Notes: generated from the letters alone by a model not told the origin. Positions 17,305 to 27,411 are shown, counted from the first letter of the stretch. The stretch: 64,000 nucleotides of DNA from Vagococcus teuberi (GCF_001870205.1 NZ_CP017267.1:670501-734500), one strand, 5' to 3'. Program-made: numbers and translations.

Positions 17305-18543
17305 TTGACTCAGAAAAAAGAGTTTATCCCCGTATTACTCGGTGGAGACTTGAATCTATATGGCATGGCCCGCTCATTTTATGACATTACCAATAAACCT
17401 GTCCGGACAATCGCCAGTGCATCGATTGCGCCAACCAAACACACAAAAATACTGGCTATTGAAGTAGTGCCGAATTTTGACACAGACCCAACATTTATCG
17501 AAACAATGAGAGAAGTTGCAAAAGAATATAAAAATTCTGATGTCCCAGTCATTTTGATGGGGATGGGAGATTGGTATACTGAACTTATCTCAAAACATCT
17601 TGAAGAATTATCTGAAACGTTTGTTTGTCCCTACATCAACAAAGAGTTGGAAAAACAATTAGTTAATAAACAAGATTTTTACGAGGTTTGTGAGAGATAC
17701 AATTTGCCGTATCCTAAAACAAAAATTATCACTCGCCGTATGGTAGAAAATTCAGAGGCAACACAACCTTTTGATTTTCCGATTGCGTTAAAACCAGCAA
17801 ACAGTGTGTCTTGGAACGATTTTACTGACCCAATTAAAGAAAAAGTTTATATCATTGACAATATGACAGAATATAACCGTGTCATCCATGGTATATATGG
17901 TGCAGGTTATAAAGATAACTTAATTTTACAAGAATTTGTTGAAGGCAACGAAAGCCCGATGCGTGTGTTAAATTGTTATGTTGATAAAAATCATCAAGTA
18001 AAAATGATGTGCTTAGGTCATCCGTTACTTGAAGACCCAACACCACTTGGTATCGGAAATTATTTAGCCATTATGCCTGATTACAATGAAGCTATTTACA
18101 AGCAAGTAAAAGACTTTTTAGAAGATATTGAATACACTGGATTTGCAAACTTTGACTTGAAATATGACATCAAAGATAATACATATAAATTCTTTGAAAT
18201 TAATTTAAGACAAGGTAGAAGTAGTTTCTTTGTCACGTTAAACGGCTTGAATTTAGCTGAGTGGGTAGTAAGAGATTATATCTATGATGACTTAAAGGAT
18301 AGCGAACCTGTTTTTGCGAATATTCCGGAAGAACAAGGTAAGTTATGGCTAAATGTCCCAATCGATATTTTTGACAAATACGTGCCTGAAACGCATTATA
18401 AAGATATTGCCCGAGACATGATTGCTGATAAACGCTATGGCTACACATTCTATTATGATGGTGACCGTAGCATTAAACGTTATATGCTACTTCAACGCAT
18501 GTTTAGATATTATCGAAAAGCCTTTAAAAAATATGGTAAGTAA
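17305..18543 (+). CDS. D-aspartate ligase, ATP-grasp (peptidoglycan cross-bridge)
   Basis: The 412-residue product is an ATP-grasp carboxylate-amine ligase. The central part reads FDFPIALKPANS (ATP lysine), LILQEFVEGNES, and GFANFDLKYD with FFEINLRQGRSS (Mg-binding Glu/Asn). This layout matches the Enterococcus faecium Asl-fm type enzyme, which adds D-aspartate to the lysine side chain of the UDP-MurNAc pentapeptide in the cytoplasm. The start is TTG 17305 with GAAGGGA 10 bases upstream. The next gene is an aspartate racemase that would supply D-Asp, which strongly supports the call over other ATP-grasp functions. It is co-oriented and closely spaced with asnB (23 bp) and racD (11 bp). Confidence 0.85.
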   Translation: MTQKKEFIPVLLGGDLNLYGMARSFYDITNKPVRTIASASIAPTKHTKILAIEVVPNFDTDPTFIETMREVAKEYKNSDVPVILMGMGDWYTELISKHLEELSETFVCPYINKELEKQLVNKQDFYEVCERYNLPYPKTKIITRRMVENSEATQPFDFPIALKPANSVSWNDFTDPIKEKVYIIDNMTEYNRVIHGIYGAGYKDNLILQEFVEGNESPMRVLNCYVDKNHQVKMMCLGHPLLEDPTPLGIGNYLAIMPDYNEAIYKQVKDFLEDIEYTGFANFDLKYDIKDNTYKFFEINLRQGRSSFFVTLNGLNLAEWVVRDYIYDDLKDSEPVFANIPEEQGKLWLNVPIDIFDKYVPETHYKDIARDMIADKRYGYTFYYDGDRSIKRYMLLQRMFRYYRKAFKKYGK

Positions 18544-18554
18544 GGTGGGATGAC

Positions 18555-19265
18555 ATGAAACATTTCTTTACCGTCATTGGTGGTATGGGAACAAAAGCGA
18601 CAGAATTATATGTCAAAATGGTAAATGATAAAACACCTGCCAAAAAAGACCAAGATTATTTAAATTATGTTTTAGTAAATTATGCAACAATTCCCGATAG
18701 AAGTTCTTATATATTAGATAAAGAAAACAATGAGAATCCATTACCATATTTACTTGATGTGATTGAAACATATGATAAATTATCACCTGATTTTTTCGTC
18801 CTAACTTGTAACACAGCACATTATTTTTTTGATGAGTTGGAACAAGCGACGGACAAGCCATTACTTCATATGCCAAAACTTGCGATTAATCGTGTGAGTG
18901 ATGCTTATGAAAAAAATGCACGTGTGGGTATCATCGGAACAGAAGGAACGATTAAAAATAAAATTTATGATCCATTTATTGAATCAGCTGGATTTGAGGT
19001 TGTTCATCCAACACAAGACATTCAAGATAAGGTGAGCAAACTTATTTTTGAAAAAATAAAACATTTAAATCAATTAGACCATGATTTGTATCATGAAGTG
19101 CTTGATGACATGTTTAACACGTTAAATTGTGACGTGATTGTGTTAGGTTGTACAGAATTATCTATGATGGAAGATGCTGAAAACCAAATGAATGAGCATG
19201 TCATAGATCCACAAAATGTATTAGCTGAAGAAACGGTAAAATTAGCATTAAAAAATAGGGGATAA
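18555..19265 (+). CDS. racD: Aspartate racemase
   Basis: This is a cofactor-independent Asp/Glu racemase of 236 residues. It has GGMGTKATELYVKM at the start, the first catalytic Cys in LTCNTAHYFFDEL and the second in LGCTELSMM, the two-base pair that moves the alpha proton. GIIGTEGTIKNKIYD separates the two halves. It should convert L-Asp to D-Asp for the ligase encoded just upstream. The ATG at 18555 follows GGTGGG. A terminator at 19269 closes the probable three-gene operon with asnB and the ligase. Confidence 0.92.
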   Translation: MKHFFTVIGGMGTKATELYVKMVNDKTPAKKDQDYLNYVLVNYATIPDRSSYILDKENNENPLPYLLDVIETYDKLSPDFFVLTCNTAHYFFDELEQATDKPLLHMPKLAINRVSDAYEKNARVGIIGTEGTIKNKIYDPFIESAGFEVVHPTQDIQDKVSKLIFEKIKHLNQLDHDLYHEVLDDMFNTLNCDVIVLGCTELSMMEDAENQMNEHVIDPQNVLAEETVKLALKNRG

Positions 19266-19268
19266 GAG

Positions 19269-19305
19269 AAAGATGACTTTATCAAGAGATGAGGTCATCT
19301 TTTTT
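19269..19305 (+). terminator. Terminator after racD
   Basis: AAAGATGAC pairs with GTCATCTTT across a 16-base loop, followed by a T run. Confidence 0.8.
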
Positions 19306-19372
19306 GTGTCTTGGCTAGTATATATTATAATTCTTTGTTTTACAATGATAGTAATATGAAAGGACTGATTAG

Positions 19373-21325
19373 ATGAAAAAAGTGACAACCGATAGTTTAT
19401 TTGAATTAAATAGTTTATCTCAACCTGTAACTTCTGGTGAGTTGATTTTCTTTATGGAGCACTCAATCAATAAAGAAACAAACAAATACGAATCAAGAAT
19501 TTATAGTGTGAATAAAACAACCAACGAACGACGATTATGGAGTGGAGAAGACGTTTCAATTAGTCAGTTAAAACTATCTCCTAATAAAAAATGGCTAAGT
19601 TTTGTAAGTAAAAAAGAAAAAGAATTACACTTGAATATTCAGGCTCTTGATGGTGGTAGTAGCTTTAGCATAATGAAAAAAGAGTCCTTTTCAAACTATA
19701 CTTGGAATACTTCAAGCAGTGCGATTTATTTTATTCAGACCAAATCAAAAAACGAAACGACAGAAACATCATTTGAACAACCTAAAAAATGGGACAAACT
19801 AACTTATAAACTAGATGGATCTGGTCTATTAGATTTAGATGCGACTTATCAATTGAGTAAAGTGATGGTAGCAACAAAAGAGGAAACGATTCTTTATGAA
19901 ACAAAAGATGAGTTTAGTTTAGACTATGTGTCAAAAGACGAAAGTTATGCCATTATTGGAAGAGAAAAAGACCCAAAAGATGAGTGGGATTATGGAATTA
20001 CTGTTTATAAACTTGAATTTTCAACTCACTCACTCACTTGCTTAACCAATTCATTACCTACAGGAAGTTTTTACTATGGGAAAATGAATGCAACAGAAGA
20101 AGAGTTACTCCTTACAGGGAATACTTTTGATTTTGGTTTTGTTTCACAAAATAAATTGTATCACTACAATATGAAAACAGGACAGTTAGCTTGTTTAACT
20201 GAACACTTAGATGAGGAAGTGGGAGATGCGATTGTTGGTGATTTCCAACAACAAGTTAGAGGAGTCGACATTGAGTGGCTATCTACTAAAGAATTTATTT
20301 TTCCAGTCACACATCATGGGAAAATACTCCTTTATCAAGGAAACTTAGAAGGTCATTTAGAAAAAATTTATGATGAAAAAAATCATTTAACAGATGCCTA
20401 TCTTGATGGAAATGAGTTTGCTGTGACGTATTCCACTTTAGTAGAACCATCAGCTCTAGGTGTATTGTCTTTAAGTACATCAGAGTTAAAAACTGTTTAT
20501 AATCCAAATAAATCGGTTTTAACTGAACTTGAATTATCAACACCACATGAATTTTGGTATGAATCAGAAAAAGATGTGTCTGTTCAAGGATGGTATGTGC
20601 CTCCTGTAACGACACAAAAAAATCATCCAGCTGTTTTATATATTCATGGCGGACCACAAGTTTGTTATGGTGAAACATTCTTCCATGAGATGCAGTATCA
20701 TGCAGCAAATGGTTATGGCGTGATAATGTTAAACCCAAGAGGCGGACAAGGTTACGGCCAGGAATTTGTTAGTGCGATATTAGGTGACTATGGCAATAAA
20801 GATTATACAGATTTGATGACAGGATTAGATGTTGTATTAACAGAACACCCCGAAATTGACGAAAAAAAATTGGTTGTAGCTGGTGGTAGTTATGGTGGAT
20901 TTATGACAAACTGGATTGTTGGTCACTCAAAACGATTTAAAGCGGCAGTGACACAACGCTCTATTTCAAATTGGATTAGTTTTTATGGAACAAGTGATAT
21001 TGGGGCATTCTTTGTTAAGTATCAATTATTAACAGATTTACCAAACATTTCAGAGATGTGGCGATTATCTCCGCTAGCTTATGTTGAAAATGCTAAGACA
21101 CCTTTATTAGTTTTACATGGAGAAGAAGATTTACGTTGTCCAAAAGAACAAGGAGAGCAAATGTTTACAGCAATGAAACGATTTAATGTGCCAACAGAAA
21201 TGATCGTCTACCCTAAATCAAGTCATGGGTTATCAAGAGCTGGTATACCAAATCTAAGGGTCGCTCGCTTAACGGATATTGCAAATTGGTTCGACAAGTA
21301 TTTAAATAATGAGGAAATAAAATGA
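19373..21325 (+). CDS. S9-family prolyl oligopeptidase / acylaminoacyl-peptidase-like
   Basis: A cytoplasmic serine peptidase of 650 residues without signal peptide. The N-terminal two thirds have beta-propeller-like repeats (for example LKLSPNKKWLSFVSKKEKEL) and the C-terminal third is an alpha/beta hydrolase. The triad is visible: Ser506 in GGSYGG, Asp586 in LHGEEDLRCP, His618 in KSSHGLSR. YIHGGPQ forms the oxyanion region. It cleaves small peptides; substrate preference cannot be told. It overlaps birA by four bases (ATGA), suggesting one transcript. Confidence 0.93.
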   Translation: MKKVTTDSLFELNSLSQPVTSGELIFFMEHSINKETNKYESRIYSVNKTTNERRLWSGEDVSISQLKLSPNKKWLSFVSKKEKELHLNIQALDGGSSFSIMKKESFSNYTWNTSSSAIYFIQTKSKNETTETSFEQPKKWDKLTYKLDGSGLLDLDATYQLSKVMVATKEETILYETKDEFSLDYVSKDESYAIIGREKDPKDEWDYGITVYKLEFSTHSLTCLTNSLPTGSFYYGKMNATEEELLLTGNTFDFGFVSQNKLYHYNMKTGQLACLTEHLDEEVGDAIVGDFQQQVRGVDIEWLSTKEFIFPVTHHGKILLYQGNLEGHLEKIYDEKNHLTDAYLDGNEFAVTYSTLVEPSALGVLSLSTSELKTVYNPNKSVLTELELSTPHEFWYESEKDVSVQGWYVPPVTTQKNHPAVLYIHGGPQVCYGETFFHEMQYHAANGYGVIMLNPRGGQGYGQEFVSAILGDYGNKDYTDLMTGLDVVLTEHPEIDEKKLVVAGGSYGGFMTNWIVGHSKRFKAAVTQRSISNWISFYGTSDIGAFFVKYQLLTDLPNISEMWRLSPLAYVENAKTPLLVLHGEEDLRCPKEQGEQMFTAMKRFNVPTEMIVYPKSSHGLSRAGIPNLRVARLTDIANWFDKYLNNEEIK

Positions 21326-22296
21326 CAGTAAAGAGTAAAACATTAGAAATGCTAGAAAATCATCGGGGAGAATTTTTCTCCGGTGAAAAACTGGCAGAGA
21401 CAATTGGTGTATCTAGAAACGCTGTATGGAAAGCCATCAAACAATTAGAAAGTGAAGGCTATCCAATTAAAGCTGTAAAAAGCAAAGGTTACTCGTTAGA
21501 GGAGTCTAGTGATAAACTATCTTTACAAGGCATGAAACCTTACCTCGACCAATCAATTGATGCAACTCAGATTAATGTTTATGATTCCATTGATTCGACC
21601 AATAATCGAGCAAAAGAATTAGCTGTTGCTGGGGCAGAACATGGAACAGTCATTATTGCCAATGAACAAACTAAAGGTAGAGGAAGATACGGGAAAGTAT
21701 TTGAATCACCAAAGGACACAGGGATTTATATGAGTTTGATTATTCGACCAGATGAGTTACCAAATATCGAACCTTCACTTATGACAGCTTATTCGGCAGT
21801 GATAGTAGCAGACGTATTATCACATTTCACAGGTGAAAATATTGGGATTAAATGGGTAAATGATTTGTTTCTTAAAGGAAAAAAAGTTTGTGGTATTTTG
21901 ACTGAAGCTGTAACCAATCTTGAAACAGGTAAACTAGACTGGATTGTAGTAGGGATAGGGATAAACGTTTCGACAGATTCTCGACTATTTTCAGATCAAG
22001 TGCAATCAGTTGCAACTGCATTGTTTGATGATAAAAACGTGGTTAGAAATCATATTGCTGCTGAGATTATTAATCAGTTCTTTTTACAAGCTAATAGTAT
22101 GACACAGCAAAAAATGATGGACATATATCGACAAAAATCAATCGTGATTGGACATCCTGTTTCTGTTGTATCAGGTACCACAAATTATGATGCAATCGCA
22201 GAAGATATCTTAGATAATGGCTCACTTGTTGTAAAACGCTCTGATGGGCAAACGCGAGAACTGCGTTTTGGAGAAGTTTCCTTAAAAATACGTTAG
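21322..22296 (+). CDS. birA: BirA: biotin-protein ligase and biotin repressor
   Basis: BirA makes biotinyl-AMP and attaches biotin to carrier domains; with an N-terminal DNA-binding domain it also represses biotin genes. The 324-residue product has the helix-turn-helix FSGEKLAETIGVSRNAVWKAI (residues about 18-38). The ligase domain shows SIDSTNNRAKE, the biotin/ATP loop GRGRYGKVF, and GIKWVNDLFLKGKKVCGIL. The SH3-like C terminus is present. Its clear client in this window is pyruvate carboxylase, which ends in a biotin domain. Its stop codon is inside the operator of the next gene, bioY, so BirA probably controls biotin uptake from the adjacent site. Confidence 0.95.
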   Translation: MTVKSKTLEMLENHRGEFFSGEKLAETIGVSRNAVWKAIKQLESEGYPIKAVKSKGYSLEESSDKLSLQGMKPYLDQSIDATQINVYDSIDSTNNRAKELAVAGAEHGTVIIANEQTKGRGRYGKVFESPKDTGIYMSLIIRPDELPNIEPSLMTAYSAVIVADVLSHFTGENIGIKWVNDLFLKGKKVCGILTEAVTNLETGKLDWIVVGIGINVSTDSRLFSDQVQSVATALFDDKNVVRNHIAAEIINQFFLQANSMTQQKMMDIYRQKSIVIGHPVSVVSGTTNYDAIAEDILDNGSLVVKRSDGQTRELRFGEVSLKIR

Positions 22297-22345
22297 TCAA
22301 CTTTTTTGAAAAAAAGGTTGACTAACCTTTTTTTTTTGCTATAAT
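22293..22345 (+). promoter_or_regulatory. BirA operator and bioY promoter
   Basis: TTAGTCAAC (22293-22301), 15 bases, GTTGACTAA (22317-22325) form a perfect 9-bp inverted repeat of the BirA-operator type. The right arm contains the -35 TTGACT (22318-22323); TATAAT follows 16 bases later (22340-22345). The same inverted repeat followed by ten T could also terminate birA transcripts. Confidence 0.85.
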
Positions 22346-22367
22346 AAAAAAGAAAAGGGGAGAGACT

Positions 22368-22904
22368 ATGACAAAATTTAAAACATCAGATTTAACAAAA
22401 ATTGCATTATTTGCGGCAGTGATTGTGGTTCTATCACAAATAAGCATTCCAATGCCTTACGGCGTACCGATGACACTACAAACATTTATTATTCCATTAA
22501 CAGGGGTATTACTTGGGAAAAAATCAGGGACAGTAGCTACATTGTTATATGTATTATTGGGATTAATTGGTCTACCTGTTTTTGCAGGATTTTCTGGAGG
22601 AGCTGCTGTTGTGTTTGGACCAACAGGAGGATTTATTTTAAGTTTCCCAATAATGGCTTATATTTCAGGAGCTTTTGCAGAAAGAGATAATCCATTTTCT
22701 CTTTATCTTGGACTAAGTTTAAGTGCTATTATAAATTTCGTAGTTGGATTTGTGATGTTTCATTTTGTTGCAGGAAGTAGTCTATCTGTAGCCTTTACAG
22801 CAACGGTGCTACCTTTTATTCCAACAACTATCATTAAAGTGATTTTGATTGTATTGATTTCTCAAAAGTTACGCCCATTAGTTCAACGAAAAGCTATGGC
22901 TTAA
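22368..22904 (+). CDS. bioY: BioY biotin transporter S-component
   Basis: BioY is the substrate-binding membrane subunit of an ECF-type biotin importer and works with a shared EcfA/A'/T energising module, not found in this window. The 178-residue protein has about six hydrophobic segments and the family stretches QISIPMPYGVPMTLQTF, GVLLGKKSG, and GLPVFAGFSGG with PTGGFILSFP. AAAGGGGAG precedes the ATG. The BirA operator covers the -35 element, so uptake should fall when biotin is plentiful. A bidirectional terminator follows. Confidence 0.95.
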   Translation: MTKFKTSDLTKIALFAAVIVVLSQISIPMPYGVPMTLQTFIIPLTGVLLGKKSGTVATLLYVLLGLIGLPVFAGFSGGAAVVFGPTGGFILSFPIMAYISGAFAERDNPFSLYLGLSLSAIINFVVGFVMFHFVAGSSLSVAFTATVLPFIPTTIIKVILIVLISQKLRPLVQRKAMA

Positions 22905-22928
22905 AGAAAGTAATAGTAATGAAAAAAA

Positions 22929-22977
22929 TAAAAACGTATTAACTTAGAGTTTAATTGCCTAAGTTAATACGTTTTTA
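22929..22977. terminator. Bidirectional terminator between bioY and deacetylase gene
   Basis: AAAACGTATTAACTTAG pairs with CTAAGTTAATACGTTTT, with A runs on one side and T runs on the other. It serves both convergent genes. Confidence 0.88.
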
Positions 22978-23883
22978 TTAGTTATTAGCATATTGATTAC
23001 TTGAAGTAAGATAGTTTCCAAAAGATTCTTTATCAAAACCTGGAGACACTCTAATTCTTTTTAATGCAAATAAGCCATCATTTTTACTTGCATACCCAGG
23101 TTCAGTGGTTAGACCGAGTTTATAGCCTGTCAACTCAGCTTCTTTTTCAACACGATCATCATATCTACCAGCTGGATAGCATATAACACTTGTTTGCTGT
23201 TTAAGTGTGTCATCAAGCCATTTTTTTGAATCAAGTAATTCTGTATGAATTTGTTCATCACTTAATGTATTCAAATCAAGATGACTAACAGTATGACTTT
23301 CAATTGAAATAAGCCCACTGTGTTTCATTTTTTCCATGTCTGCTTGGTGGAAGTAATATTGATTGTCTTGTTTTGAGGTAATGTAGTTAATTGTCGCATT
23401 TAGTTTTAATTGTTTTAAAATAGGAAAGCCGTCTGTGTAGTTATTAAGATAACCATCATCTAATGTTATCCAAACGATTTTTTCTTTTGGCTTTTTATTT
23501 TCAGTTAGGACAATATATGCCTCTTCAGGTGTTAATGTATAGTAATCATTTTCTTTCAGCCATTCCATTTGTTCTTTAAATTCTTCAGGTGGTAGTTTCA
23601 GTGTGTTTCCGTCATTACTGACAGTTAAACTATGATACATTAGTATTGGAAATGAAATGTCAGTGTCACTTGTTAGCCAATCCGTTGTATCAATTTCACC
23701 AGGTTTTGTTTCAGAGGTAGTCGTTGTTTCTTTAATTTCACGACTAGATGATTTGGCTAGAATAGATGATTCTTCCGTTTTTAGTTTTTTGTTTTGGCTA
23801 GTGTTTTTAGTAAAGTAAACACCAACTAGTATCAATTCAATTAATAATAAAATAACGATAGTCCATAGTGCTTTTTTCTTCAT
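22978..23883 (-). CDS. Membrane-anchored polysaccharide deacetylase (NodB/CE4)
   Basis: The 301-residue product has one N-terminal membrane segment (residues about 5-25), then a low-complexity Ser/Thr/Lys linker, then a NodB-type deacetylase domain outside the cell. The domain begins SFPILMYHSL, includes the catalytic base in TLDDGYLNNY and the metal histidines in SHTVSHLDL, and continues with ICYPAGRYDD and IRVSPGFD. It resembles IcaB/PgaB-like and PdaA-like enzymes that remove acetyl groups from cell-surface N-acetylated sugars. The precise polymer is unknown. AGGAGG precedes the start. Confidence 0.9.
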   Translation of the reverse strand: MKKKALWTIVILLLIELILVGVYFTKNTSQNKKLKTEESSILAKSSSREIKETTTTSETKPGEIDTTDWLTSDTDISFPILMYHSLTVSNDGNTLKLPPEEFKEQMEWLKENDYYTLTPEEAYIVLTENKKPKEKIVWITLDDGYLNNYTDGFPILKQLKLNATINYITSKQDNQYYFHQADMEKMKHSGLISIESHTVSHLDLNTLSDEQIHTELLDSKKWLDDTLKQQTSVICYPAGRYDDRVEKEAELTGYKLGLTTEPGYASKNDGLFALKRIRVSPGFDKESFGNYLTSSNQYANN

Positions 23884-24030
23884 AAGAGAGCCTCCTTGTC
23901 TTTTCTATAGTATCAAAGGGTTATTTATATTGGCAAGTATTTGTTGAAAGAATTGAGCTATGTTAAACTGTGAAAGGTGAGATTTCAGAAATTTAAAATA
24001 AAATGAATGAAATAGAATGGAAGTGTTTGA

Positions 24031-26340
24031 GTGAAACAATCTCAATTTAAATGGAAAAAAAAATTACTAACTGACGAACAACAAACCACAGTTGAAGAGT
24101 TTAAACAACAAAACCTATCTCCTCTAATGAGTCACCTTTTAGTTAACAGAGGACTAACGACAATAGATGAGGTTAATGCATTTTTAAACCCTTCTTTAGA
24201 AGATTGTTACGATCCTTTTTTAATGTATGACATGGAAAAAGCGGTGACACGAATACAAGAGGCGGTTGCATCAGGTGAGAGGATGTTAATTTATGGAGAT
24301 TATGATGCTGATGGTGTGACGAGTACGACAGTGTTAAAAGAAGCCATCGAATTAATTGGTGGTGAGGTAGAGTATTATTTGCCTGATCGTTTTACTGATG
24401 GTTATGGTCCAAATTTAGATGTATATAAGTACTTTATTGAGCAAGGAATTCAATTAATCATTACAGTTGATAATGGCGTGAGTGGTCATGAGGCATTAGC
24501 GTATGCTAAAGAACAAGGGACTGACGTCATTGTAACAGATCATCATGAATTACCCGATGAATTACCGGAAGCTTACGCCATTATTCATCCCAGACACCCT
24601 TTAGGAGACTACCCATTTAAAGATTTGGCAGGTGTTGGCGTTGCGTTTAAAGTTGCGACAGCTCTTTTAGGTGAGTTGCCGATGGAAAGTTTAGATTTAG
24701 TTGCGATTGGCACAATTGCTGATTTGGTTTCTTTGACTGGAGAAAATCGTGCGCTTGTTAGTTTAGGACTAAAGATTTTAAATCAATCAGAACGTGTTGG
24801 TTTACATGCGTTAGCAGAGGTTGGAAGCATTGACTTAGCAACAGCGGATGAAGAAACGGTCGGATTTGGTATTGGACCACGTATTAATGCGATGGGTCGA
24901 TTAAAAAATGCTATGCCAGCCGTTGAGTTGCTATCAACGTTTGATGAAGAAGAAGCAATGGTTATCGCAAAGGACATTCAAGAAACCAATAGCCAAAGAC
25001 AACAATTAGTAAAAAAAATTACTAAAGAAGCTCTTCAGATGGTTGAGGAGATGGGAGAACAACCTATATATCTTTTAGAAAAAGATGATTGGCATGAAGG
25101 TGTTTTAGGAATTGTTGCCAGTCACATTGTAAGACAAACGCAACGTCCTGCGATTATTATGACTACGGCAAGTGATGGCGAACTATTGAAAGGTTCAGGT
25201 AGAAGTATCGCGGATATTGATTTGTTCCATGTTCTGTCTGAAATGAAAGAAAAATTTACTTCATTTGGTGGTCATCATATGGCAGCAGGATTATCATTTG
25301 AACGTGATAATTTAGATGAAGTAAGACAGTCTCTTATAACAATTGTGGATCCCTTGATAGATGGTGGTTCAAAAGACAGTTTAGACATTGAAGCAGATAT
25401 TTTGATTGAAGACGTTTCAGTAGATGTGATAGAAGAGATGAAAAAACTGGCGCCTTTTGGAACAGATAATCCTTCGCCTGTTGTGATGGTGTCTGATGTT
25501 AAGGCTGAAGGAATGAAAAAAATCGGAGCAGATGGTAATCATTTGAAAGGTCAGCTCGTACAAGAAAGTCATCAGCTAGATTGTATTGCTTTTGGCAAGG
25601 GGGCTGAAATTGGTGAAATGACAACAGGAGGCTTACTCGATGTTGTTGGAAAATTATCCATAAATGAGTGGAATGGGTTTAGAAAAGCACAATTAATGCT
25701 TGAAGATTACCGTGTGTCAGGGGTTCAAATATTTGATATGCGTGGTGGCAAGTTAGATGAATTTGATAGTTTAGCGATTCATCCTATTTTCGTTGTGTTT
25801 AATAAGGAAACAAAAGTGGATTCATTGCCGCAAGATAAAGTTTACTATATTCATGAATTACAAGATGTTGATAAGTTAGTCGGCTTTAAGGAATTGGTTT
25901 TTGTTGATTGCCCATATGACTTAGAAGTTGTATCTAAACTGGTCTCTAGCTGTGACATTGAACGCTTATATTTGTGGTTGAATATTACAACGGAACATTA
26001 TCTATCAGGCATTCCGACAAGGGAACAATTTGGAAAAGTATTTAAATTGTTGCATGCTCAGGGAAACCTTGATGTGAGATATAAATTAGATGATTTATCT
26101 AATTATTTACAAATATCTAAAAATCATTTAATTTTTATCATAAAAGTGTTTTTTGATTTAGGATTTGTTACAATAGAAGATGGTTTGATGAGCAAGGTTG
26201 CTAATCCGAGTGAAAAAGCTTTAGAAGAAAGCGACGTTTATCAAGCTTACTTACATAAAATTGACATGGAAAGACTATTTTTATATAGTAATGTAGCAGA
26301 TATTCGTCAATGGATATCGCAACAGGAGGAAGACAGATGA
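24031..26340 (+). CDS. recJ: RecJ single-strand-specific 5'-3' exonuclease
   Basis: RecJ resects single-stranded DNA in recombination and repair. The 769-residue protein carries the DHH-family motifs: [13 protein letters not shown] near residue 90, [33 protein letters not shown], and later the DHHA1 motif [11 protein letters not shown] near residue 415. A Firmicutes-type C-terminal extension follows. The start is GTG 24031 with a GGAAG ribosome site seven bases upstream. Its stop codon overlaps the apt start (ATGA), the usual recJ-apt arrangement in Firmicutes. Confidence 0.96.
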   Translation: MKQSQFKWKKKLLTDEQQTTVEEFKQQNLSPLMSHLLVNRGLTTIDEVNAFLNPSLEDCYDPFLMYDMEKAVTRIQEAVASGERMLIYGDYDADGVTSTTVLKEAIELIGGEVEYYLPDRFTDGYGPNLDVYKYFIEQGIQLIITVDNGVSGHEALAYAKEQGTDVIVTDHHELPDELPEAYAIIHPRHPLGDYPFKDLAGVGVAFKVATALLGELPMESLDLVAIGTIADLVSLTGENRALVSLGLKILNQSERVGLHALAEVGSIDLATADEETVGFGIGPRINAMGRLKNAMPAVELLSTFDEEEAMVIAKDIQETNSQRQQLVKKITKEALQMVEEMGEQPIYLLEKDDWHEGVLGIVASHIVRQTQRPAIIMTTASDGELLKGSGRSIADIDLFHVLSEMKEKFTSFGGHHMAAGLSFERDNLDEVRQSLITIVDPLIDGGSKDSLDIEADILIEDVSVDVIEEMKKLAPFGTDNPSPVVMVSDVKAEGMKKIGADGNHLKGQLVQESHQLDCIAFGKGAEIGEMTTGGLLDVVGKLSINEWNGFRKAQLMLEDYRVSGVQIFDMRGGKLDEFDSLAIHPIFVVFNKETKVDSLPQDKVYYIHELQDVDKLVGFKELVFVDCPYDLEVVSKLVSSCDIERLYLWLNITTEHYLSGIPTREQFGKVFKLLHAQGNLDVRYKLDDLSNYLQISKNHLIFIIKVFFDLGFVTIEDGLMSKVANPSEKALEESDVYQAYLHKIDMERLFLYSNVADIRQWISQQEEDR

Positions 26341-26849
26341 ATTTAAAAGATTATATTGCTAGTATCCCTAATTACCCTAAAGAAGGAGTTATTTTTAGAG
26401 ATATTTCACCGTTAATGGGAGATGGGGCTGCTTATCAAGAAGCAACTAATCAAATTGTTGAATATGCAAAAAAACGTGGTGCTGAAATGGTTGTAGGACC
26501 TGAAGCTCGTGGATTTATTATTGGCTGTCCAGTGGCTTATGAATTAGGAATTGGCTTTGCTCCAGCTCGTAAAAAAGGAAAATTACCTCGTGAAACAATC
26601 GAAGTTGATTATGGATTAGAGTATGGTAAAGCAACATTAACTCTACATAAAGATGCGATTAAACCAGGACAAAAAGTGATTATCTGTGATGATTTATTAG
26701 CAACTGGAGGAACAATAGCTGCAACAATCGAATTGGTTGAACAATTAGGTGGCGAAGTTGTTGGTTGTGCCTTTTTAGTTGAGTTAAATGAATTAAACGG
26801 TCGTGAAAAAATTAAAGGCTATGATATGCTAGCTTTAATGGACTTTTAA
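26337..26849 (+). CDS. apt: Adenine phosphoribosyltransferase
   Basis: Apt makes AMP from adenine and PRPP in purine salvage. The 170-residue protein starts at ATG 26337, preceded by AGGAGGAAG; the start overlaps the recJ stop by three bases. Motifs are [33 protein letters not shown], and the PRPP loop [14 protein letters not shown]. It is the second gene of the recJ-apt pair and ends at a terminator. Confidence 0.97.
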   Translation: MNLKDYIASIPNYPKEGVIFRDISPLMGDGAAYQEATNQIVEYAKKRGAEMVVGPEARGFIIGCPVAYELGIGFAPARKKGKLPRETIEVDYGLEYGKATLTLHKDAIKPGQKVIICDDLLATGGTIAATIELVEQLGGEVVGCAFLVELNELNGREKIKGYDMLALMDF

Positions 26850-26854
26850 ATAAA

Positions 26855-26890
26855 AAACAGCGAGAAATTTATCATTTCTTGCTGTTTTTT
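26855..26890. terminator. Terminator between apt and P-loop protein gene
   Basis: AACAGCGAGAAAT pairs with ATTTCTTGCTGTT (one G-T pair), followed by a T run. It overlaps the 3' end of the convergent gene. Confidence 0.85.
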
Positions 26891-27411
26891 TTTCTATTAT
26901 TATTACTTAGTTTACTACGATCAGATTTTATTTCTCGATGGATACGCTTCTCATCGTTCGGAGATTCAAGAATGAGAAGCTTTCCGTGATTCATGTATAA
27001 ATTCTGCTTGATGTCAGGTAATCTTTTTTTAAATCTACGATTCCATTTATAGAGTTTAAACATACGTTTTATTATTTTTTTTCGTTGAGCAAAAGATTTC
27101 TGTTTTTGAAAGCATTGTGTCATAGCTCTTTTGGTAACGCGATATTGACAAAGAGATAAAGGATAATCCAAAATGATGATTAAATCAGCATCATTCATGC
27201 TTTGATCGGTCCATCGACTGACTTGAACGCCTTCCACAATCCAGTTAGATAGATTTTGTAAACGTTCACTAAGTTGGTTATAACGTTGATTTTTATCTTT
27301 AATTTTTAAATAGTCGTCTAAGGCAATTCCTTGAATTCGATATTTTTCTTGTAGCCTTATAGTAAGTGACGTCTTACCACTACCCGCATAACCGATAATT
27401 CGTATTTTCAT
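26872..27411 (-). CDS. P-loop kinase-like protein (topology-modulation / FlaR type)
   Basis: A small cytoplasmic NTP-binding protein of 179 residues. Walker A is GYAGSGKTSL at residues about 7-16, and DADLIIILDYPL near residue 75 is the Walker B-like strand. The C-terminal third is rich in Lys and Arg (RMFKLYKWNRRFKKR; tail NNRKKNSKK). This fits the adenylate-kinase-like group annotated as DNA topology modulation protein FlaR, whose true function is not settled. The last codons lie in the shared terminator. A distinct nucleoside kinase activity is possible. Confidence 0.75.
   Translation of the reverse strand: MKIRIIGYAGSGKTSLTIRLQEKYRIQGIALDDYLKIKDKNQRYNQLSERLQNLSNWIVEGVQVSRWTDQSMNDADLIIILDYPLSLCQYRVTKRAMTQCFQKQKSFAQRKKIIKRMFKLYKWNRRFKKRLPDIKQNLYMNHGKLLILESPNDEKRIHREIKSDRSKLSNNNRKKNSKK

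Noticed and set aside
20307-20738. Minus-strand frame of 143 codons inside the S9 peptidase gene
   Set aside because: Antisense shadow; composition rich in His/Leu/Gln and no start signals.
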